From Teredinibacter turnerae T7901 (lineage in GTDB: Bacteria > Pseudomonadota > Gammaproteobacteria > Pseudomonadales > Cellvibrionaceae): a stretch of 64,000 bases of DNA. Location: positions 914,764-978,763 of the forward strand of contig NC_012997.1 of NCBI RefSeq assembly GCF_000023025.1, given 5' to 3'. The stretch's first letter is position 1, and every line of letters begins with the position of its first letter. The notes under the pieces were generated by a model. The model saw nothing but the letters and a program-made list of their open reading frames with translations, made no database searches and was not told where the DNA came from. Positions 1 through 8,098 of this stretch are shown one piece after another. The position numbers and the translations under genes were made by a program.

Positions 1-183
1 GCAGGCCGTCTCAACTACCCGGTTTATGGTTTTTGGGACAAACTGATGATTCGCTTTATTATGTGGATGACAGGCGGGCCCACAGACCCTGCAACGGATA
101 TTGAATATACGGATTGGTCAGTGGTGGCGAAGTTTGCCCAAGCGTGTCTTACGCTCAACGCCAATACTTCGTCCATACGTTGA
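1..183 (+). CDS. hemG: HemG-like menaquinone-dependent protoporphyrinogen oxidase, C-terminal part (5' end outside window)
   Basis: The window opens inside a reading frame of 60 codons that ends with TGA at 181-183. The visible residues include LMIRFIMWMTGGPTDP and EYTDWSVVAKFA, which closely resemble the C-terminal end of E. coli HemG (an MTGG-T-D stretch followed by a VEYTDW motif). HemG is a flavodoxin-fold FMN protein that oxidises protoporphyrinogen IX to protoporphyrin IX in haem synthesis, passing electrons to the quinone pool at the inner membrane. The FMN-binding N-terminus lies upstream of the window, so function rests on the tail alone. The last 29 bases overlap the 3' end of the lytic transglycosylase gene on the other strand. 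Confidence 0.72.
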   Translation, partial: AGRLNYPVYGFWDKLMIRFIMWMTGGPTDPATDIEYTDWSVVAKFAQACLTLNANTSSIR

Positions 184-733
184 TCACTTTGTGAGAGTAG
201 GTGTAGCGGCCGTAACTGCCATTGTAGCGTGCCAGGGCGTCAGCCCAGTGGCCATTTTCTTTGTCGAGATAATATTTCAGAATGGTGCAACCGTATTTCA
301 GGTTGGTTTCCAGCTTGATCAGATTGTCTGATTCTCTGCCGATTTCTTTTTTCCAAAATGGCATTACCTGCATCATACCTTGGGCGCCCACGCGCGAAAC
401 TGCGTAAGGGTCAAATGCACTTTCGATATGGATTACTGCCAGGACGAATTCTGGGGGCAGTCCAACCTGTTTAGCCGCCTTGTGTACTTCTTTTAGGATG
501 CGTAGACGTTCTTGTGGGCTGTCGATAAAGCGGGCGAGCACGGTGGACTTTTGTACCAGCCAGACCTCGGCCTCATAGCGATCGGAAAAACTGGTTGCCT
601 GACTGATCGTTGCCTTGAGTTTTTCGCGCAGCTCGTCATCGATTTCGCGAGCCGCAGAATGGACTGCTGCTGGCAGTGTGAGTGCCAGCCACAGAATTGC
701 GCGAAACAGCGTTGCGCGGGACGATCCATTCAT
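155..733 (-). CDS. Lytic transglycosylase, SLT domain, secreted
   Basis: This 192-residue protein has an N-terminal hydrophobic signal (about residues 8-27, ending near AVHSA) and a C-terminal SLT lysozyme-like domain (about 85-190). The family motifs are visible: catalytic Glu104 in IESAFDPYAVS, GAQGMMQVMP at 117-126, and ALARYNGS at 167-174. Such enzymes cleave the MurNAc-GlcNAc bond of peptidoglycan in the periplasm with formation of 1,6-anhydroMurNAc. The gene starts 2 bases after the proS stop codon and is probably co-transcribed with proS. It is short for the family, with little besides the catalytic domain, so the exact subfamily and the septal or turnover role are unknown. Its 3' end overlaps the hemG-like gene by 29 bp on the opposite strand. 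Confidence 0.85.
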   Translation of the reverse strand: MNGSSRATLFRAILWLALTLPAAVHSAAREIDDELREKLKATISQATSFSDRYEAEVWLVQKSTVLARFIDSPQERLRILKEVHKAAKQVGLPPEFVLAVIHIESAFDPYAVSRVGAQGMMQVMPFWKKEIGRESDNLIKLETNLKYGCTILKYYLDKENGHWADALARYNGSYGRYTYSHKVINVWTKYWR

Positions 734-735
734 AA

Positions 736-2460
736 TTAGGGTGCGATTTTCTCACGCAAAAACTCGAATAAGGACGCTGCAGCCACTTCCTGCGACTCTG
801 CGTCACGACGGCCTTTGTATTCAATGTTGCCTTGCTCAAGGCCACGATCACCAATAACGACGCGATGAGGAATGCCCACCAGCTCAACGTCGGCCAGCAT
901 AGCGCCGAGACGGGCTTTTGGTTCATCCATGAGTAGCACGTCGATGCCAGCGGTCTGGCATTGATCGTAAAGAGTTTCACAGGCTTCTTTCACCGCATCT
1001 GACTTATGCATATTGATGGGCACAATTGCCAATTGGAAGGGGGCAATGGCGTCGGGCCAAATAATGCCGTTGTCGTCGTGGTTCTGTTCAATGGCTGAAG
1101 CCACAATTCTGGAAACGCCGATACCGTAGCAGCCCATGGTCATGGTGACATCTTTACCGTTTTCATCAAGGACTGTTGCTTTCATCGCCGCGGAGTATTT
1201 GGTGCCCAATTGGAAAATATGGCCAACTTCGATACCGCGTTTTATTTCGATGGTGCCTTTGCCGCAAGGGCTGGGGTCGCCGACTACAACGTTGCGCAGG
1301 TCTTCAACACGGCTGTAGCTGGCTTCTTTGTCCCAGTTTGCATTAATAAGGTGGTAATCCGTTTTATTGGCGCCGCAGACAAAATCAGCGCAGGCCGCTG
1401 CAGCCCGGTCGGCAATTACTGTAATCTTCAGGCCTATTGGCCCCAGCGAGCCGACTTCCGCTCCCAACTCGTTCTTAATTCGCTCTTCCGGGGCGAAGGT
1501 AAGTGGGTCCGCAACGCCTTCCAGCTTGCTGACTTTGATGTCGTTTAGCGAATGGTCGCCGCGCAGTACAAGTGCGACCAAAGGTGCAGGGCCTTCGTCT
1601 TCGGTTTCACCGAGAACAATTAACGTTTTGAGAGTTTGCGCAGGGGTAACCGACAGGAACGCGGCTACTTCCTCAATAGATTTTTGCGACGGTGTATGTT
1701 TTTCTTCTGCGCCACTGCTTCCGGGTGTTTGCTTGGCGGGGGCCAGCGCTTCTGCCAGCTCCACGTTGGCGGCGAAGTCGCTATCGCTACTGAACGCAAT
1801 ATCATCTTCACCGCTGTCCGCCAATACATGGAACTCGTGGGACGCTGAGCCACCGATAGAGCCGGTATCTGCAAGCACCGGGCGATATTGCAGGCCAATG
1901 CGATCAAAGATATTGCAGTAGGTGCGATGCATTACGTCGTAGGTTTCCTGCAGGCTTTCCTGCGAAATATGAAATGAGTAGGCATCTTTCATCAGGAATT
2001 CGCGCGCGCGCATGACACCAAAACGCGGCCGTACTTCGTCGCGGAACTTGGTTTGAATCTGATAGAAGTTTAGTGGCAGCTGCTTGTAGCTTTTTACTTC
2101 GTTGCGAATCAGGTCGGTAATCACTTCTTCGTGGGTCGGGCCCAGGCAAAAGGCGCGGTCGTGGCGGTCGTTAATACGCAGTAACTCGGGACCATATTGT
2201 TGCCAACGGCCAGACTCCTGCCATATTTCAGCGGGTTGTACCACCGGCATCAATACTTCTTGTGCGCCGGATTTGTCCATCTCCTGGCGGACGATGTTTT
2301 CGACTTTTCGCAAAACGCGCAAACCGAGCGGTAACCAGTTGTATAAGCCCGATGCCATTTTGCGGATAAGGCCTGCGCGCAGCATCAGTTTATGACTGAT
2401 CACTTCTGCGTCTGCAGGGGTCTCTTTTTGGGTGGCGATAAGGTACTGACTGGCGCGCAT
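736..2460 (-). CDS. proS: Prolyl-tRNA synthetase (bacterial type with editing insert)
   Basis: ProS (574 aa, close to the usual 572) charges tRNA-Pro with proline in the cytoplasm. Class II features are present: the motif 2 region [17 protein letters not shown] at 139-155, [12 protein letters not shown] at 199-210, and motif 3 [10 protein letters not shown] near residue 440. Between motifs 2 and 3 lies the about 180-residue INS editing domain that removes mischarged alanine. A C-terminal anticodon-binding domain follows. The ATG at 2460 is preceded by AAGGA at a normal distance. The lytic transglycosylase follows 2 bases downstream, and the HIT-family gene is divergent upstream. Confidence 0.97.
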   Translation of the reverse strand: MRASQYLIATQKETPADAEVISHKLMLRAGLIRKMASGLYNWLPLGLRVLRKVENIVRQEMDKSGAQEVLMPVVQPAEIWQESGRWQQYGPELLRINDRHDRAFCLGPTHEEVITDLIRNEVKSYKQLPLNFYQIQTKFRDEVRPRFGVMRAREFLMKDAYSFHISQESLQETYDVMHRTYCNIFDRIGLQYRPVLADTGSIGGSASHEFHVLADSGEDDIAFSSDSDFAANVELAEALAPAKQTPGSSGAEEKHTPSQKSIEEVAAFLSVTPAQTLKTLIVLGETEDEGPAPLVALVLRGDHSLNDIKVSKLEGVADPLTFAPEERIKNELGAEVGSLGPIGLKITVIADRAAAACADFVCGANKTDYHLINANWDKEASYSRVEDLRNVVVGDPSPCGKGTIEIKRGIEVGHIFQLGTKYSAAMKATVLDENGKDVTMTMGCYGIGVSRIVASAIEQNHDDNGIIWPDAIAPFQLAIVPINMHKSDAVKEACETLYDQCQTAGIDVLLMDEPKARLGAMLADVELVGIPHRVVIGDRGLEQGNIEYKGRRDAESQEVAAASLFEFLREKIAP

Positions 2461-2502
2461 GGTATTCCTTCGATTTATTTGGAGGGGTAGTCAAGGAGTA
2501 GT

Positions 2503-2531
2503 ATTCTAGGACGTGTTTGCCCTAATTTAAA
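2503..2531 (-). promoter_or_regulatory. Candidate sigma-70 promoter for proS
   Basis: Read on the minus strand, TAGAAT (2503-2508) lies 17 bp from TTTAAA (2526-2531). The -10 is one mismatch from consensus and the -35 is a partial match. It sits 43 bases upstream of the proS ATG in the divergent proS/HIT intergenic region. No start site is known, so this is a sequence-based guess. Confidence 0.4.
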
Positions 2532-2615
2532 AGCGGGGAATGCAGATAAAAGGCACTGGCTAAAATGTGACAGGTGCGGTTTGTCTCAGTTCGACCGCAC
2601 ACACGAGGAATCCCC

Positions 2616-3080
2616 ATGTTCAAACTCCATCCCCAGCTCGAGCAGGACACTGTGCCTGTCGGTCAATTTAAGTTATCCCTCGTGCTGTTGCACCGGGATG
2701 CGAACTACCCCTGGTGCGTTTTGGTACCCAAACGCTCAGGAATTCGCGAGATCCATCACCTAAGTGAAGCGGACCAAAGTCAGTTAATTCGTGAATCCAG
2801 TCATTTGTCTGAAGTGATGACGTCGTTGTTTGCTCCTACAACGATGAATGTTGCTGCGCTAGGGAACATTGTCTCCCAGCTACACGTGCATCACGTGGCG
2901 CGGTTCGAGGGTGACGCTGCCTGGCCCGCCTCTGTGTGGGGGGTAAAACCCGCCGTCGCCTACACGGATGAGGACCTGCAAGCCCGTCTTGAGCGGTTGC
3001 AGGCGTCCCTGGTCGGTGAGGGGTTCGAGGCGCATTCGCAAGTTGATGATAGTGGGAGCTTCACAGGTTTCACGCCTTAA
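2616..3080 (+). CDS. HIT-family (histidine triad) nucleotide-binding protein
   Basis: The 154-residue product resembles the HIT superfamily of small nucleotide hydrolases and transferases acting on nucleoside phosphoramidates or dinucleotides. The ATG at 2616 is chosen because GAGGA lies just upstream and conservation-like sequence begins there; an upstream start at 2574 would add 14 residues without a ribosome site. The triad reads QLHVHHVAR with His90, His92 and His93. The first two triad histidines, including the presumed nucleophile His92, are in place, but the usual third position (94) is Val and a His sits one residue earlier. Substrate unknown. The gene is monocistronic, bounded by the terminator at 3122-3148. 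Confidence 0.82.
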   Translation: MFKLHPQLEQDTVPVGQFKLSLVLLHRDANYPWCVLVPKRSGIREIHHLSEADQSQLIRESSHLSEVMTSLFAPTTMNVAALGNIVSQLHVHHVARFEGDAAWPASVWGVKPAVAYTDEDLQARLERLQASLVGEGFEAHSQVDDSGSFTGFTP

Positions 3081-3121
3081 GCCGCGGTTAAACCTTTTTT
3101 GCAGCTTCTAGAACAAGATAC

Positions 3122-3148
3122 AAAAAAGCCCGCGGATGCGGGCTTTTT
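3122..3148. terminator. Bidirectional rho-independent terminator
   Basis: A seven-base-pair GC-rich stem (AGCCCGC / GCGGGCT, loop GGAT) is flanked by an A-run on the left and a T-run on the right. It can therefore end both the HIT-family gene (plus strand) and the HU-like gene (minus strand), which converge here. Confidence 0.9.
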
Positions 3149-3165
3149 AAGGGGATGAGAGCAGC

Positions 3166-3609
3166 TTACTCAGCCATTTCTTTGAGTTTTTTCAGTGGCC
3201 GAATTTTAACCGCGTTGCTGGCAGGTTTTGCTGCGAACACCGTTTCTTCGCCAGTAAACGGGTTGATGCCTTTGCGAGCTTTGCGTGCGGGTTTCTTTTG
3301 AACCACAATTTTGAACAGGCCAGGCATAACAAACTCACCGCAGCTACGTTTTTTAACGTGACCTTCGATGATGTCTGAAAGCTCATCCAGTACCGCTGTA
3401 ACCTGCTTGCGCGAGAGCTCGGTGTTCTCGGCGATTTGATTCAGAATTTGTGTCTTGGAGAATCGCTCACGAACAGCAGTTACGCTTTTGGTTGCAGTTG
3501 TTGCGGTGGCTTTTTTCGCTGCTGTTTTAGCTGGGGCTTTTTTTGCGGGGGCCTTTGCAGGCGCTTTTTTAGCTGGGGCTTTTTTTGCTGGAGTTTTGCG
3601 TGCGGCCAT
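3166..3609 (-). CDS. HU-family DNA-binding protein with Lys/Ala/Pro-rich histone-like N-terminal tail
   Basis: The 147-residue protein has two parts. Residues 1-45 are low-complexity repeats of the AKKAPAKK kind, like eukaryotic histone H1 or AlgP-type tails. Residues 50-145 are an HU/IHF domain with the DNA-bending beta-arm motif RKGINPFTG at 112-120, in which Pro117 would be the intercalating residue. It is probably a nucleoid protein that bends and compacts DNA, with the basic tail adding non-specific binding. The ATG at 3609 is preceded by GAGG; the longer frame starting at 3621 has no better support. The gene stands alone, with a strong promoter and a long inverted repeat upstream (3712-3767) and a shared terminator downstream. 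It is not the classical 90-residue hupA/B. Confidence 0.85.
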   Translation of the reverse strand: MAARKTPAKKAPAKKAPAKAPAKKAPAKTAAKKATATTATKSVTAVRERFSKTQILNQIAENTELSRKQVTAVLDELSDIIEGHVKKRSCGEFVMPGLFKIVVQKKPARKARKGINPFTGEETVFAAKPASNAVKIRPLKKLKEMAE

Positions 3610-3711
3610 AGTCAACCTCAAGTGATTTTATGTGTAGTTGTAGTGCGGAGTTACTCCTGGTTGACGCTGCGCTACCCAGCATTGGTCAATTTCCAAGTTG
3701 TCCCGCTCGTG

Positions 3712-3767
3712 GCTTATATATAGTTTATTCGAACCAGCGCATCAACCAAAAAATACTATATATAAGC
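3712..3767 (-). promoter_or_regulatory. Promoter of the HU-like gene, embedded in a 13-bp inverted repeat
   Basis: On the minus strand TTGATG (3740-3745) and TATATA (3717-3722) are separated by exactly 17 bp, a good sigma-70 promoter. The -10 lies inside GCTTATATATAGT (3712-3724). The perfect reverse complement ACTATATATAAGC occurs at 3755-3767, upstream of the -35. The arms are 43 bp apart, about four helical turns, as expected for two sites on the same face of the DNA. Autoregulation by the HU-like protein or control by another dimeric factor is an inference. Confidence 0.6.
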
Positions 3768-3873
3768 ACTTTTTTACGATTTTGCCCAAAATTGAATCAC
3801 GTACTTTGCTAGGTTTCCGGGATTGGAGGCAAACTGGCGAAATTAGGTGACGGGCATCTCATTTGCTGGCTTC

Positions 3874-3902
3874 TTCATCAATGCGGGCCCCTGGGGTATA
3901 AT
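3874..3902 (+). promoter_or_regulatory. Candidate promoter for fmdB-aspS-yebC
   Basis: A perfect TATAAT lies at 3897-3902, with a weak -35 (TTCATC, 3874-3879) 17 bp upstream. The following bases include CCCGC, a run of T and GGG, which can pair weakly in the leader. The fmdB start codon is 78 bases downstream of the -10. Confidence 0.5.
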
Positions 3903-3980
3903 GTCCCGCTTTTTTTCGGGTGGGGTGCCCTTCTCTGGCCCCGTGTTTGTAGCTAAGATCAACTACGGATTGTCATTCAA

Positions 3981-4271
3981 ATGCCAATTTACGAATACCG
4001 TTGTGAGTCCTGTGGGCATGAGTTGGAAGCGTTGCAAAAGATCAGTGATGCGCCGCTGCAAGACTGTCCCGCGTGTGAGACTGCCAGTTTGAAGAAAAAG
4101 GTTTCTGCCGCAGCGTTTCGCCTCAAAGGTGGCGGTTGGTACGAGACCGACTTTAAGTCAGGTAAAAAGAAAAACCTTGCCGGCGACGACAAGGCAGCGA
4201 AGCCCGCCAGTGGCGGCGGTGATTCGACTACGAAACCCAAACCCGCTGATTCAACGGCTAAAAAGGCTTAG
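3981..4271 (+). CDS. FmdB-family zinc-ribbon protein
   Basis: This 96-residue protein starts with MPIYEYRCESCGHE and has two Cys pairs, C8-x2-C11 and C29-x2-C32, the zinc ribbon typical of the FmdB/CxxC_CXXC_SSSS family. The last 40 residues are Lys/Ala/Gly-rich and probably disordered. The family was named for a regulator of formamidase expression, but a molecular function in proteobacteria is not established. It lies 30 bases upstream of aspS, an association often seen in gammaproteobacteria, and is probably co-transcribed with it. Confidence 0.85.
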   Translation: MPIYEYRCESCGHELEALQKISDAPLQDCPACETASLKKKVSAAAFRLKGGGWYETDFKSGKKKNLAGDDKAAKPASGGGDSTTKPKPADSTAKKA

Positions 4272-4301
4272 CCCTACCAATTTAAAAACAGGAACTACAT
4301 C

Positions 4302-6104
4302 ATGCGCAGTGTGTACTGCGGCGTTTTAACCGCTGCAAATATAGGTGAAGAGGTAACTCTTTGTGGATGGGTGGATCGCCGTCGCGACCATGGTGGTGTG
4401 ATCTTTGTCGATCTGCGAGATCGCGATGGTATTGTGCAGGTGGTGTTCGATCCGGATGCCGAGGACAATTTTGCCCTGGCTGACAAGGTTCGGCCGGAGT
4501 ATGTATTGCAGGTAACCGGAAAGGTACGCGCACGCTCGGAATCGACGGTAAACGCCAACATGGCGACCGGTGAAGTTGAAATCTATGGCACCGGGCTCAC
4601 CATACTTAACACGGCTGATACGCCTCCGTTCCAGTTGGACTCCTTTACCTCCGTGGGTGAAGATGTGCGTTTGCGTTATCGTTATCTCGATCTACGGCGC
4701 AAAGAAATGCAGCACAATCTGCGCTTTCGTTCCAAGGTGACCAATGCGATTCGCAATTACCTGGATGAGCATGGGTTCCTGGATATCGAAACCCCAATTC
4801 TTACCCGCGCGACGCCCGAAGGCGCGCGCGATTACCTGGTGCCCTCGCGCACCCATGAGAGCAAATTTTTTGCGTTGCCGCAGTCGCCGCAACTTTTTAA
4901 ACAGCTGTTGATGGTGTCCGGCTTTGACCGTTACTACCAGATTGCCAAGTGTTTCCGCGACGAAGATCTGCGCGCAGACCGCCAGCCTGAATTCACTCAG
5001 ATTGATATTGAAACCTCGTTTATGGACGAGGAGCAGATCATGTCTGTTACGGAGGGAATGATCCGCAAGTTGTTCAACGACGTGCTGTCTATCGATCTCG
5101 GTGATTTCCCGCGGATGCCCTATTCCGAAGCGATGGAAAAATACGGTTCGGACAAACCTGACATGCGTATTCCGCTGGAAATGGTGGAAATAAAAGATCT
5201 GATGAAGGATGTGGAATTCAAAGTATTCTCCGCGCCTGCCAATGATCCAAAGAGCCGCGTGACTGCGATGCGAGTGCCGCAGGGCGGAGAAATTCCCCGC
5301 AAGAAAATCGATGCGTACACTAAATTCGTGTCAATTTACGGTGCTAAAGGCCTCGCCTATATTAAAGTTAACGATAAAGACGATCTGGAAAACGGTTTGC
5401 AATCGCCGATTGTTAAGTTTTTACCGGCGGAAGTCTGCAAGGCGATTCTCGAGCGTGTGGGTGCGGAAAACGGTGATCTTATTTTCTTCGGTGCGGATAC
5501 CACCAAAGTAGTCACTGAAGCGCTGGGCGCGCTGCGCTGTAAACTCGGCGAAGATCTCGACCTTTACACTTGTGAATGGGCGCCGCTCTGGGTTGTCGAC
5601 TTCCCGATGTTCGAAGAAACGGACGAGGGTGGTTTGACCGCGTTGCACCATCCGTTTACCGCGCCGTCATGTTCGCCGGAAGATTTGCAGGCAAACCCGG
5701 CAACCGCGCTTTCGCGAGCCTATGACATGGTGTTGAACGGTACTGAGTTAGGTGGTGGTTCGGTCCGTATTCACAATCAGGACATGCAGCAGGCGGTATT
5801 TAAAATTCTCGGCATTTCGCCTGAAGAACAGCGAGAGAAGTTTGGCTTCCTGCTGGATGCGCTTAAATTCGGTGCGCCGCCCCACGGTGGTTTGGCGTTT
5901 GGTCTTGATCGCCTGATCATGTTGATGACCGGTGCAGACTCCATTCGCGATGTCATTGCGTTCCCGAAAACCCAATCGGCGGCCTGTCTGATGACCGACG
6001 CTCCGGGCGCGGTGGATGCAAAGCAATTGCAGGAGTTGCATATCCGTTTGCGAGCCAAACCTCAGGCAGCAAAAGACGAGGCTGGCAAAGAAGAGGATAA
6101 ATAG
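4302..6104 (+). CDS. aspS: Aspartyl-tRNA synthetase
   Basis: AspS (600 aa, usual 590-600) attaches aspartate to tRNA-Asp. The N-terminal OB-fold anticodon domain (about 1-105) contains [11 protein letters not shown] at 22-32. Class II motifs follow: QSPQLFKQ at 194-201, motif 2 [16 protein letters not shown] at 218-233, and motif 3 [13 protein letters not shown] near 530. A GAD insert lies between motifs 2 and 3. His30 is the residue linked to relaxed (non-discriminating) specificity in Pseudomonas aeruginosa AspRS, where E. coli has Leu, so this enzyme may also form Asp-tRNA-Asn for GatCAB. That is inferred. The C-terminus has a short charged tail. yebC follows 4 bases after the stop. Confidence 0.97.
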
Positions 6105-6108
6105 TTTT

Positions 6109-6852
6109 ATGGCTGGCCATTCCAAGTGGGCGAACACCCGTCATCGTAAAGCGGCGCAGGATGCGAAGCGCGCGAAAATCTTTACCAAGGTTATTCGCGA
6201 GCTCACAGTTGCCGCGAAGGCGGGTGGTGGCAACCCGGAAGACAACCCTAAGCTGCGCACGACTATCGACAAAGCGCTTGCTGCCAACATGAAGCGCGAC
6301 ACGATTGAGAAAGCCATTGCGCGTGGCGCAGGTGGCGCCGATGGCGAAAGTTACGACGAAATAACCTACGAGGGTTATGGCGTCGGTGGTGTGGCGGTGT
6401 TGGTTGAGTGTTTAACCGATAACCGCAACCGCACCGTCTCGGAAGTTCGCCATGCGTTCAGTAAACGGGGTGGAAATCTGGGTACGGACGGTTCGGTGGC
6501 TTATTTGTTCGCCCGTAAGGGACAGCTGAATTTCGACCCCGGTTGCGATGAAGAAAAAATCATGGAGGTAGCGTTAGAGGTGGGAGCCGAAGACATTGAA
6601 ACCCACGATGACGGCTCGGTGGATGTGATTACTGCGTTTGAAGATTATCTGACGGTTAAAGACGCGATGGTCGCCGCCGGGGTGGAGCCTGCCAATGCCG
6701 AAATTGCCTTGGTGCCTGCGACACAAGTGGAAATCAGCAGTCAGGAAGATGCCGACAAAACCCTTGGTTTGATCGATATGCTAGAAGATCTGGACGATGT
6801 TCAGAATGTTTATACAAACGCGGACATTCCAGAGGCTTTCCTCGGCGAATAG
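6109..6852 (+). CDS. yebC: YebC/PmpR-family protein (TACO1-like)
   Basis: The 247-residue protein begins [20 protein letters not shown], the nearly invariant start of the YebC family, so the ATG at 6109 is taken rather than an upstream start inside aspS. Members are described as DNA-binding regulators (PmpR) and, more recently, as ribosome-associated factors that help translation of difficult sequences. The usual three-domain length is kept. It lies 4 bases after aspS. The ruvCAB genes that often follow yebC in gammaproteobacteria are not here; a racemase gene follows after 90 bases. Confidence 0.93.
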   Translation: MAGHSKWANTRHRKAAQDAKRAKIFTKVIRELTVAAKAGGGNPEDNPKLRTTIDKALAANMKRDTIEKAIARGAGGADGESYDEITYEGYGVGGVAVLVECLTDNRNRTVSEVRHAFSKRGGNLGTDGSVAYLFARKGQLNFDPGCDEEKIMEVALEVGAEDIETHDDGSVDVITAFEDYLTVKDAMVAAGVEPANAEIALVPATQVEISSQEDADKTLGLIDMLEDLDDVQNVYTNADIPEAFLGE

Positions 6853-6943
6853 TTTGCTTCTCTCGCGCTGCATGTCAGTGTGCGGCGCGCCTCGCAACTC
6901 TTTATACTGGCCACGTATTTTTCTTTTTTAGCGTTCTATTGAG

Positions 6944-8098
6944 TTGCGCGTGACACATACCCTCACAATAAATTTATCCAAAATTGCCGCCAATTGGCAG
7001 GCGCTTAATCGCTTCGTTTCAGCGCCTGTAGATTGTGGTGCTGTTGTAAAGGCTGATGCCTATAGCCTGGGCATGGCGGAAGTTCTGCCTGCACTTTATC
7101 TGGCCGGATGCCGGACATTCTATGTCGCCAACCTTGGCGAGGCGCTGGATGCGCGGGGAATATTATCTGATGTGTGCGGCAGCTATTCCGATGTCGCCAT
7201 TGTGGTGCTTGGCGGCTGCGCGCCGGGGGAGGAGCGTCGCTTTATCGATTACCGATTGGTCCCTGTGCTGGTAAGTACCGCGATGCTGGAGCGATGGTGC
7301 ACGGTCAATGGCGGCGAGCACAATGTGCTTGGGTCGATCTTGAAACTCAATACCGGCATGGGGCGGCTGGGCTTGGAGCCCGCTGAGTTTGAAAGGGTCG
7401 TACAAGATCCCGCCTATCTTGCGCGTGCTGACGTCCGCATGTTGATGAGCCACCTCGCTTGCGCAGATGAGCCTGAGCACTCACTAAATGCCGAACAATT
7501 ACAGCGTTTTCGGCGCGCCCTTGACGTATCGTCGGAGCGTTATCGGCCGTTAACGGCATCTCTGGCGAACTCTGCAGGTGTGTGTCTTGGTGGCGACTAC
7601 CATTTCAATGCGGTGCGGCCGGGCCTTGGTCTTTACACCAGTTTTGCCCAGGCGGACGCTTGTGGTCTGGGGTTGGAGACCGCTGTGGAATTGCATTTAC
7701 CGGTGGTTCAGGTGCGCAACCTGCCTGCTGGCGAGTCGGTCGGATATGGCGCAACTTACCGGGCTGAGCGCGATGCGCGTTTGGCTGTGGTCGCGGGCGG
7801 ATACGCCGATGGTTTGTTTCGCGCATTGAGCAATCGCGCTCATTGTTGGGTCTGTGCCCCTAGTGGTGCTGGCGGTTGGCGCGTACCTGTGGTTGGACGC
7901 ATTTCTATGGACACTACTATCGTTGATATTTCTGCTGTGCCTGAAGGCGTGGTGGCGGAGGGCAGTCGAATCGAGTTTATTGGTGAGCATGTTCCGCTTG
8001 ATGACCTGGCAGCATCCGCGCAAACAATCAATTACGAAATATTGACCTCTCTTGGTGTGCGCTACAAGCGCCATTACATTCGAGCGAACCCGTCATGA
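6944..8098 (+). CDS. alr: Alanine racemase
   Basis: This PLP fold-type III enzyme (384 aa from the TTG at 6944, 382 from the GTG at 6950) interconverts L- and D-alanine for peptidoglycan. The PLP-binding lysine is in VVKADAYSLG (Lys36), the second catalytic residue is the Tyr of VGYGATYR (about 268), and GRISMD lies at 319-324. Its length matches Alr rather than broad-specificity periplasmic racemases, and there is no signal peptide. The motif after Lys is AYSLG where most Alr have AYGHG or AYGLG. No clear Shine-Dalgarno sequence supports either non-ATG start. Its stop overlaps the birA start (ATGA). Confidence 0.88.
   Translation: MRVTHTLTINLSKIAANWQALNRFVSAPVDCGAVVKADAYSLGMAEVLPALYLAGCRTFYVANLGEALDARGILSDVCGSYSDVAIVVLGGCAPGEERRFIDYRLVPVLVSTAMLERWCTVNGGEHNVLGSILKLNTGMGRLGLEPAEFERVVQDPAYLARADVRMLMSHLACADEPEHSLNAEQLQRFRRALDVSSERYRPLTASLANSAGVCLGGDYHFNAVRPGLGLYTSFAQADACGLGLETAVELHLPVVQVRNLPAGESVGYGATYRAERDARLAVVAGGYADGLFRALSNRAHCWVCAPSGAGGWRVPVVGRISMDTTIVDISAVPEGVVAEGSRIEFIGEHVPLDDLAASAQTINYEILTSLGVRYKRHYIRANPS

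Larger units (their letters stand above)
3610..3980. other. Divergent regulatory region between the HU-like gene and fmdB-aspS-yebC
   Basis: These 371 bases hold no credible gene. They contain the minus-strand promoter and 13-bp inverted repeat for the HU-like gene (3712-3767) and a TATAAT element for fmdB at 3897-3902. Short overlapping frames across the region show no recognisable protein. Confidence 0.7.

Noticed and set aside
3474..3609. Short tandem repeats that could be taken for a repeat array or CRISPR-like element
   Set aside because: They encode the AKKAPAKK-type tail in frame; there are no spacers and unit length varies.
3436..3723. Plus-strand frame opposite the HU-like gene rich in Cys, Phe and Gly
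   Set aside because: The low complexity is the reverse complement of the Lys/Ala/Pro codons of the tail.
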